Assembly: GCF_963678635.1 (NCBI RefSeq)
Contig: NC_087069.1
Coordinates: 26,400,303 to 26,464,302 of the forward strand
Length of the DNA: 64,000 bases
Reading direction: 5' to 3'
Source of the DNA: Symsagittifera roscoffensis
Lineage: Eukaryota > Xenacoelomorpha > Acoela > Convolutidae
Every line of letters begins with the position of its first letter. The first letter of the stretch is position 1. The translations under genes were made by a program, and so were the position numbers. Of this stretch, positions 59,701-64,000 are shown in pieces. The notes beneath the pieces were generated by a model. It was not told the DNA's origin and ran no database searches. It was given only the letters and a program-made list of their open reading frames with translations.

Positions 59701-62062
59701 ATGCATACACACATTAAATAGATATAGAAGCTCTGATTACCCGTTATCAGCTTTTGCCACAAGGCCTATAGACCGAAAGGAAAGACTAAAAAGCTAATAT
59801 TTTCAAGGTACCAGAGTGCCAACTAAACTTCAATACTTTCGTTTTCATTGATTTCAAAACTTATAAGGGTCGGTTTGCTAAGCAACTAAGAGGAAACGAA
59901 CATATATAATTAAAGATTGAAATGATAGACATTTATTGACCTTTTCTCTAGGAAATGAATACAGTTAAGTAAGGTAAGCGAGGGTCGATAATTATGGATC
60001 ATCTTTCTATGTAAACACAGGCTCCGACATACAATCTCTGTTTGATCGGATACCTGAAATCCTTAACCTCTTTGCTATTCGACACACATCAACCGCATCA
60101 AATAATTCATCACTTAAATTGATGTATCATGCAAGTGAGCTTTGTACAATTTACGAAGTTGGGTCCATGAAATATAGACGCATCGCTACAGAAAACTTTT
60201 ATATTTTTAATTTTAAAAGCATACATTTGGTATGCATATGTCAACGTCTGTTTCTGAAGTTATCACAAAAGACGCGGTACCCATCTTTCATACCTGCTTT
60301 TTCCAGGACCCAACTATCATAATTGTTCCGTGAGGGGCTCCTACGTTGAATCACAGTTTATGATAGAGTTTACTCATAATAACTACTCCACTTACCGTTT
60401 CCGCTCTGCACGGGAACTATGCGAGGTCCATAGTACTGTTTCAATAACTCCTTGATCGCATTCACAACGTCCAATACCTGAAAAAGTACGCAATTATCTG
60501 TAAGCTGTGACCATGCTTCAAGTGAGCTCCTACAAAAATATGGAGTCAGCATAGAATCAAAGCTGGACTTCGCAAACAAAAGCAAAAACTGGAAAAAGTA
60601 GCATTTAAATTTTGAATCGAAAAACTGATTGAATACGCTTGGAAAATGAAAACAATCGGTCTCCTACGGATTCGAACCTCCAACGTTCAGATTTCGAGTC
60701 AATTATTTTGAAAAGTTCGGCGCCAAACACCACTAAAGCCAATAAAACAGAGTAATTATTTATTCGAGTTAGACTGGAAAAAAAAAGAAAAAAAAGAGTA
60801 TATATTCAAAAAATTGCACTCTGTTGCAGGAGTGAAACAACTTGAATCTGTTAGAGATTGAACGAAACATCTCCATCTCAAAATTAGAGGGCAAAGGTTC
60901 TGCTATTGCACAAAACATCAAAAGAGTACCTCGTGTGAGTAACCTCGTATTTTTTATCAATAACAAAATCTGTAAAAGCGAGATCCAGTCACACTTTGGT
61001 TCATCTGAACACAAAGTTTGAACACGAAACAAAAGATTCATAGAGATCCCATCATTCATTTCCTGGGATAGTTGAAAAATCACTTTTCCAATTAAATCAA
61101 CAAACTAAAACAACGTGCTGATATTTTGGTAGTTAAAAAATCTAATAAGTGCTTCATGAAACAAATCTATTCGAGTACAAAAACAAAAAAAATGATAACG
61201 TCCTGAAGTTGAATTGATTTGAAAACTGCAGACACAATTTGCGTACTTTTCTTATAAATCAACGTCTGGGAAAAACTTAAAATATAAGCAACTCAGATGC
61301 AAGGTCAAATGGGCAAACAAAATGAGCAAACAAAAAGAATTAATGATGATGATTTGAAAGAGAGATTATAATGGGCTTTTAATCGATGATGATATATTTT
61401 TCTTCAAATTTGGTCAGACTGGTACTAAAATCATAATTTAATCGCTTATTAACTCGTGAAACTGGATGGGGGACCCCCATCTTCATCACAAAGTTGGAAG
61501 ATAAGGGTTCTGAATTTACACAAAACATCATAAGATTACCTCGTGTGAGTTGTGGTGGAAGTCCAAAGTGGTCTGCCTATTCTTGGGATCCCTCGCAAAC
61601 TTCGTCGCTAGAGACACAAAGGGCTGTACCTCTGAAACAATCATAACATCACTACTTCATTATTCCTTTTTTTTCGATACAAAATTGTCTACTCGAAATT
61701 TTAGAAAAAAATACACTTTTTTCGTGTGCAATGACCAATCAAGAACAAAAAAAGTATATCCATTGGTTCGAAATACGCGTTCGAACTGCATGCTCAAAAA
61801 TTGAAATTGTGCTCATTTAATTTTACACTCGTTGTCACTAAATATTTGCATGTCAGTAACTTACGTCCTTTGAGACTGGCACAGTATTCTGCCAATTTCA
61901 CCCTCACCCATTCTTCGTCTAGCTGCACTCCTTGTGCCTCACACACCTGAGCCACTCTGTGTATGCAGCTGATCAAAGTGGTTGAATGAACCACAAACGC
62001 CTTCTGGTCTTCATTTTGGAGAGAGAGGAGACAGTTTTTGAGAAGATCTTCTAAGGTCAACT
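47715..62062 (-). CDS. VCL: Vinculin, C-terminal part (5' end outside window)
   Basis: Actin- and talin/catenin-binding adhesion protein. Ten exons (minus): 62062-61865, 61631-61540, 60477-60396, 59671-59516, 58939-58717, 54580-54457, 52436-52340, 51775-51617, 50706-50585, 47864-47715 (stop TGA), with GT/AG sites and matching phases. The first three encode helical sequence expected at the end of the head ([27 protein letters not shown]). The fourth and fifth give an acidic, proline-rich linker ([29 protein letters not shown]). Then the tail: [11 protein letters not shown] and [62 protein letters not shown], and [11 protein letters not shown], matching the known family ending LRWVRKTP. Odd: exon 51775-51617 adds about 53 residues within the tail, and about 40 residues follow WVRKRP. 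Alpha-catenin is a worse match. Confidence 0.9.
48430..48890. repeat. Inverted-repeat family, TGTTCCGAC type, copy 1
   Basis: CTGTTCCGACCAATAAAAG, CCTTGTATTCGGGCGTGTTTTTG and ATAATCGGAATCGAGTGATATATCA match 54743-54900. A second partial unit (AATCATCGGAAACGATGAGGGTGATATATCA, GATTCGAACGAAAATAAAA) follows at 48723. The ORFs on both strands here (48383-48864) are repeat sequence. Confidence 0.7.
49685..49885 (-). repeat. tRNA-derived SINE-like copy 1
   Basis: On the minus strand it begins with a tRNA-like head: GTCCATGGCTGAGTGGTTAA (D-arm, A-box) and GTTCGAATGCGAG (T-arm, B-box) about 55 bp apart, then an AAAAGG-rich body and the tail phrase GCGAAGCGCAGCTTC. Stems are too mismatched for a functional tRNA. 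Copies 2 and 3 share the body and tail. Confidence 0.6.
51617..51775 (-). other. VCL: Extra vinculin exon inside the tail
   Basis: 159 bp, phase-preserving (2 + 156 + 1), with GGCAG acceptor and AAG/GTGGGT donor. It encodes [20 protein letters not shown], then an [20 protein letters not shown] stretch. In vertebrate vinculin the sequence passes directly from STVKAT-loop (helix 3) to the ATEMLV helix 4, so this is an insertion, different in place from the metavinculin insert, which precedes the first tail helices. It looks partly helical and is not related to the flanking repeats. Confidence 0.75.
53085..53390 (-). repeat. tRNA-derived SINE-like copy 2
   Basis: The head on the minus strand has TAGCGTAGAGGTAGGG (A-box like) and GGGTTCGAACCTGG (B-box); the body has TTTTTTCCAGTAGC and the tail TATGCGAAGTGCAACTTCGC. 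Headless relatives with the same tail phrase are at about 54620, 56165, 57695 and 62105. Confidence 0.6.
53598..53875. repeat. Dispersed repeat matching 58100-58385
   Basis: TTTACGCGTTAATAGC, TCGCGCATTAATTATCCCA, AGCTCAGGACAACGATAC, GTTAAAAAGTCGAAATTTG and CTTTCGTCGAAAGTCGGAA all have close matches in the second copy in the same order. Confidence 0.8.
54743..55990. mobile_element. 1.25-kb inverted-repeat element (foldback type)
   Basis: The left arm (TTCCGACTATTG, GGAACTTTGTATTCGGGGTG, CAAATAATCATCGGAATGGG, TTATCATATTAAA-like) is repeated in reverse complement at the right (ACACCCGAACACAAAGGTTT, CCCTTTCCAACGATTATTTG, GGGTTTAATATGAT). Arms match for about 170 bp at the outside and weakly further in. 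A smaller palindromic element occupies the centre. No transposase; the short ORFs inside are not supported. Confidence 0.72.
55322..55520. mobile_element. Nested palindromic element with TGTTCCGACCAC ends
   Basis: GTGGTCGGAACATTCTG at the left pairs with AGAATGTTCCGACCAC at the right, and CAACCGGCTATCC with GATAGCCGGTTG further in. About 199 bp, lying between the arms of 54743-55990. The phrase ACAGCAACCGGCTATCC also occurs at about 49159. Confidence 0.8.
57878..58385. repeat. Element bounded by TGTTCCGACT and AGTCGGAACA
   Basis: TGTTCCGACTGCC at 57878 and AAAGTCGGAACA ending near 58381 form short inverted ends. The right 285 bp is the second copy of the repeat at 53598-53875. The shared end sequence ties it to the elements at 48430 and 54743. 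Confidence 0.62.
58441..58600. repeat. Dispersed repeat, third copy
   Basis: Best match is 40317-40460: CTATCAATTTTATGGTGTAG, GTTTTACAAGGTTAAGTATG and AATGTGAACAG. Confidence 0.72.
60555..60735 (-). repeat. tRNA-derived SINE-like copy 3
   Basis: The minus strand reads GACTCGAAATCTGAACG (like a serine tRNA anticodon arm), GGAGGTTCGAATCCGTAGG (B-box), then CTACTTTTTCCAGTTTTTGC and GCGAAGTCCAGCTTTG. The A-box end is eroded. Confidence 0.58.
60885..60945. repeat. Duplicate of a vinculin exon/intron edge
   Basis: GGCAAAGGTTCTGCTATTGC, ACAAAACATCAAAAGAG and TACCTCGTGTGAGT match 61495-61551, the donor side of exon 61631-61540 (ACAAAACATCATAAGATTACCTCGTGTGAGT). Only the last few exon codons and the intron start are duplicated, so it is not a usable exon. 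Confidence 0.7.
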
Positions 62063-62699
62063 CTAAAAGAAATAGGGAGAAGGAATTCATAAAACCAAAT
62101 TAAGCCTTCGTTAAACACAGAGGCGAAGCTGCGGAAAACATAAAAAAGACTCTAAACACTAGCCTCTTATCACTAAAGCAGCAAAAATTCAAGCAAAAAA
62201 AAAACAAAATTACTTCAATGTTCCAGATTTGAATCTCTAACATGATAATTAGGAGTGTCACTTCCGTCCTCGCATCTGCGCCACGATCACTTGGAAGTAA
62301 ACTAGTGGCCCAGCTAAAGCTGGATGTACCTGTTTTAATACTTTTAATCATATATTGAACTGATAAGAAAACTCGTATTTTTCAATATTTCAAAACATGA
62401 AAACTTTACGCAAAACTCTAGTAAATTATTTGCTTAATTAGGAGATTAGCTGCTTATTAAAAGAAGAAAACTACAACTCGCTCTCGCTTTTTCATTTGAA
62501 CTCTTTATCTGAGATTTGGCTGGGCAGTTTTCGGAAAAAAAAAGAAAAAATGTTCCAAAAAAACGAACAAAAAATTTGCCTTTTTCTAAATTCATAAACT
62601 TTTCTCTACTTAAGCATGGGAATAAACTAACTCTTAATTAGGGAAGGTTTACATGCCCCGATTTTTAGATTGAACCCTCAATATCCAAATAAAGTAGTA

Positions 62700-63420
62700 G
62701 TTTTCGAGATAGTGATGAAACTTCTTTAAAAAACGGTAAAAATTTCAAAAAACGGATTTTCCCGAAGTCCATATCGGCTTTTCTTCACAAAAAAAAGGGT
62801 AAAACACATTGTTCAGGAAAAATCTAAGCACCATGTTAGTTTGAAAAACTGTCAACATCAAAACCAGCAGGTTAGTTTTTGACAAAAAAAGAAGTTTCAA
62901 AAAACGGGAAAAAATTCAAAAAATTCGGCATTGTCTGAGGCCATATATAATTTTTAAAACGCAGGGCATGGCCGTTTATGCAGGAAAAATTCATATAACT
63001 GATTTTTTTTTCGGCTAAACCACTGAGCTCCGATTTGGCGGAGTCGTTTTTGAGAAAAGTTTTTAAAATTAAGCAAAATGTCAAAAAATGGGCTTGTTTG
63101 AGGCCATAACTTTTTTCTACCGAATTTAGGGAACAACCGCTTGAGAAAAGCAGATCCCCATGATTGGTTATTTCAATTGAAACCTTCATCTCAGATTTGA
63201 GCATGTAGTATTTAAGAAAATGAAAAAATTCAACTTTCGAAGGCCGTTGAGGGTGGGGTAAAATGAAAAGAGACTAGCTAAGTATGCAGGCACATAGAAG
63301 AGCAGCTGGTGTGTCATTGGCACTATTTAATGGAAAACAGTACAATAGTTTTTGAGAAAAATTGAAATATCTGCGAAAAAAGGAAAAATTTTCCAAAGCG
63401 TCGCAAAAAAAAAACAACAA
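62700..63420. repeat. Degenerate tandem repeat of about 160 bp
   Basis: Units near 62735, 62905, 63070, 63215 and 63375 share GTTTTTGAGAAAA-like then AAACGGGAAAAAATTCAAAAA-like text and TCTGAGGCCATA or CGAAGGCCGTTG. Identity between units is low. Upstream of the first visible vinculin exon on the minus strand; no exon recognised in it. Confidence 0.6.
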
Positions 63421-64000
63421 ATCCCACGCATTTTTATATTACCTGTTTCTTCAAACAGGACCTAACTCTGGCCAAAAATAAAGCAACAAAATACGCTATT
63501 GAAGTGCCTCTGCTTAAATAGGCCTAAATATGATTAAATTGAAATATACCAAAAGTGTCAAATGAGCACTTTTATTTGCGACTTAGGTTAGAAAAAATAT
63601 TCTTCGTAATAATACACTACGCTTGGCTTGTGTAAATATCAAACTTCATAAATTATTCTCAAAGTGGGGTCGGTTATGACAAAATCTATGACACGCCCAC
63701 TTAAATCTCATCTTAATTATAATTTAGTTGAATACGTTTAAGCATTAAGTGAATATTTTAGGAAAGCATTAAAAGTCGAATATTTATTTCTTAAGCATTC
63801 ATATTTAAAAAGGTCTGTTCTTGTTATTTACTCTTGGCGGATATTTTTAATAATTATCTGTTTTGATCTTGATTGACTGACAATAGAATAATATATATTC
63901 TGCTGAAATTCAGTTCTAATTTTTAGAGTGCAATAGGAAAAAAAATCACCTCACTAAATGGTTTTTTGTTCTCGCTAAAAGATTTATGAACAAAATCTAA
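63421..64000. other. AT-rich sequence, nothing recognised
   Basis: Probably vinculin intron. No coding segment, terminal repeats or RNA gene seen. The phrase TTTATTTGCGACTTAGGTTAGAAAAA at about 63571 resembles TTGATTTGCGAGTTAGGTTAGAAAAA at about 49992, so at least part of it is another dispersed repeat. Confidence 0.5.

Overview
This window is AT-rich, intron-containing animal DNA, probably from a marine invertebrate; I cannot name the species. Three recognisable host genes are present, each split by introns full of repeats: a receptor-type protein tyrosine phosphatase catalytic domain (+ strand, 17157-30208), a nitric oxide synthase (- strand, 33836-38872) and the C-terminal part of vinculin (- strand, 47715-62062, 5' end beyond the window). 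All three are metazoan genes. Exon boundaries were read by eye from GT/AG sites, reading phase and family motifs.

Layout. 1-8230 is a satellite with a higher-order repeat of about 3.44 kb (two full copies and part of a third) built from about 26 degenerate monomers of 120-130 bp, some of them inverted. 8270-11405 holds diverged copies of a dispersed repeat. An assembly gap of 200 N (11406-11605) cuts a minus-strand retrotransposon whose gag-like ORF (about 850 codons) and a small basic upstream ORF are still open; its pol is not visible. 16345-16652 holds two adjacent long foldbacks. The phosphatase follows in seven exons. Its introns contain ATTCCGCA-type repeats, a perfect 43-bp palindrome, a decayed minus-strand LINE reverse transcriptase, and a complete but decayed 6.5-kb Ty3/gypsy-like element whose 3' LTR ends only 16 bp before the next exon.

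The nitric oxide synthase lies convergent to the phosphatase. It is intron-poor: one 2.5-kb exon encodes the oxygenase, calmodulin-binding, FMN and part of the FAD region. It also has a duplicated pair of exons in the FAD-binding region that could be used alternatively. Between it and vinculin (39-47.7 kb) lie hAT-like short elements, and a tandem LTR-internal-LTR-internal-LTR array of a second gypsy family on the minus strand, with a 380-bp non-autonomous hAT-like element in its outermost LTR (8-bp target duplication). In both gypsy families the gag start codon sits on the LTR/primer-binding-site junction, so the primer-binding site also encodes the start of Gag.

Vinculin is represented by ten exons covering the end of the head, the acidic/proline-rich linker and the tail. 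An extra exon of about 53 codons splits the tail between the expected helices 3 and 4, and the C-terminus runs about 40 residues beyond the usual end. Its introns carry tRNA-derived SINE-like copies, inverted-repeat elements with TGTTCCGAC ends, and a degenerate 160-bp tandem repeat. No CRISPR array, rRNA or intact tRNA gene was seen.
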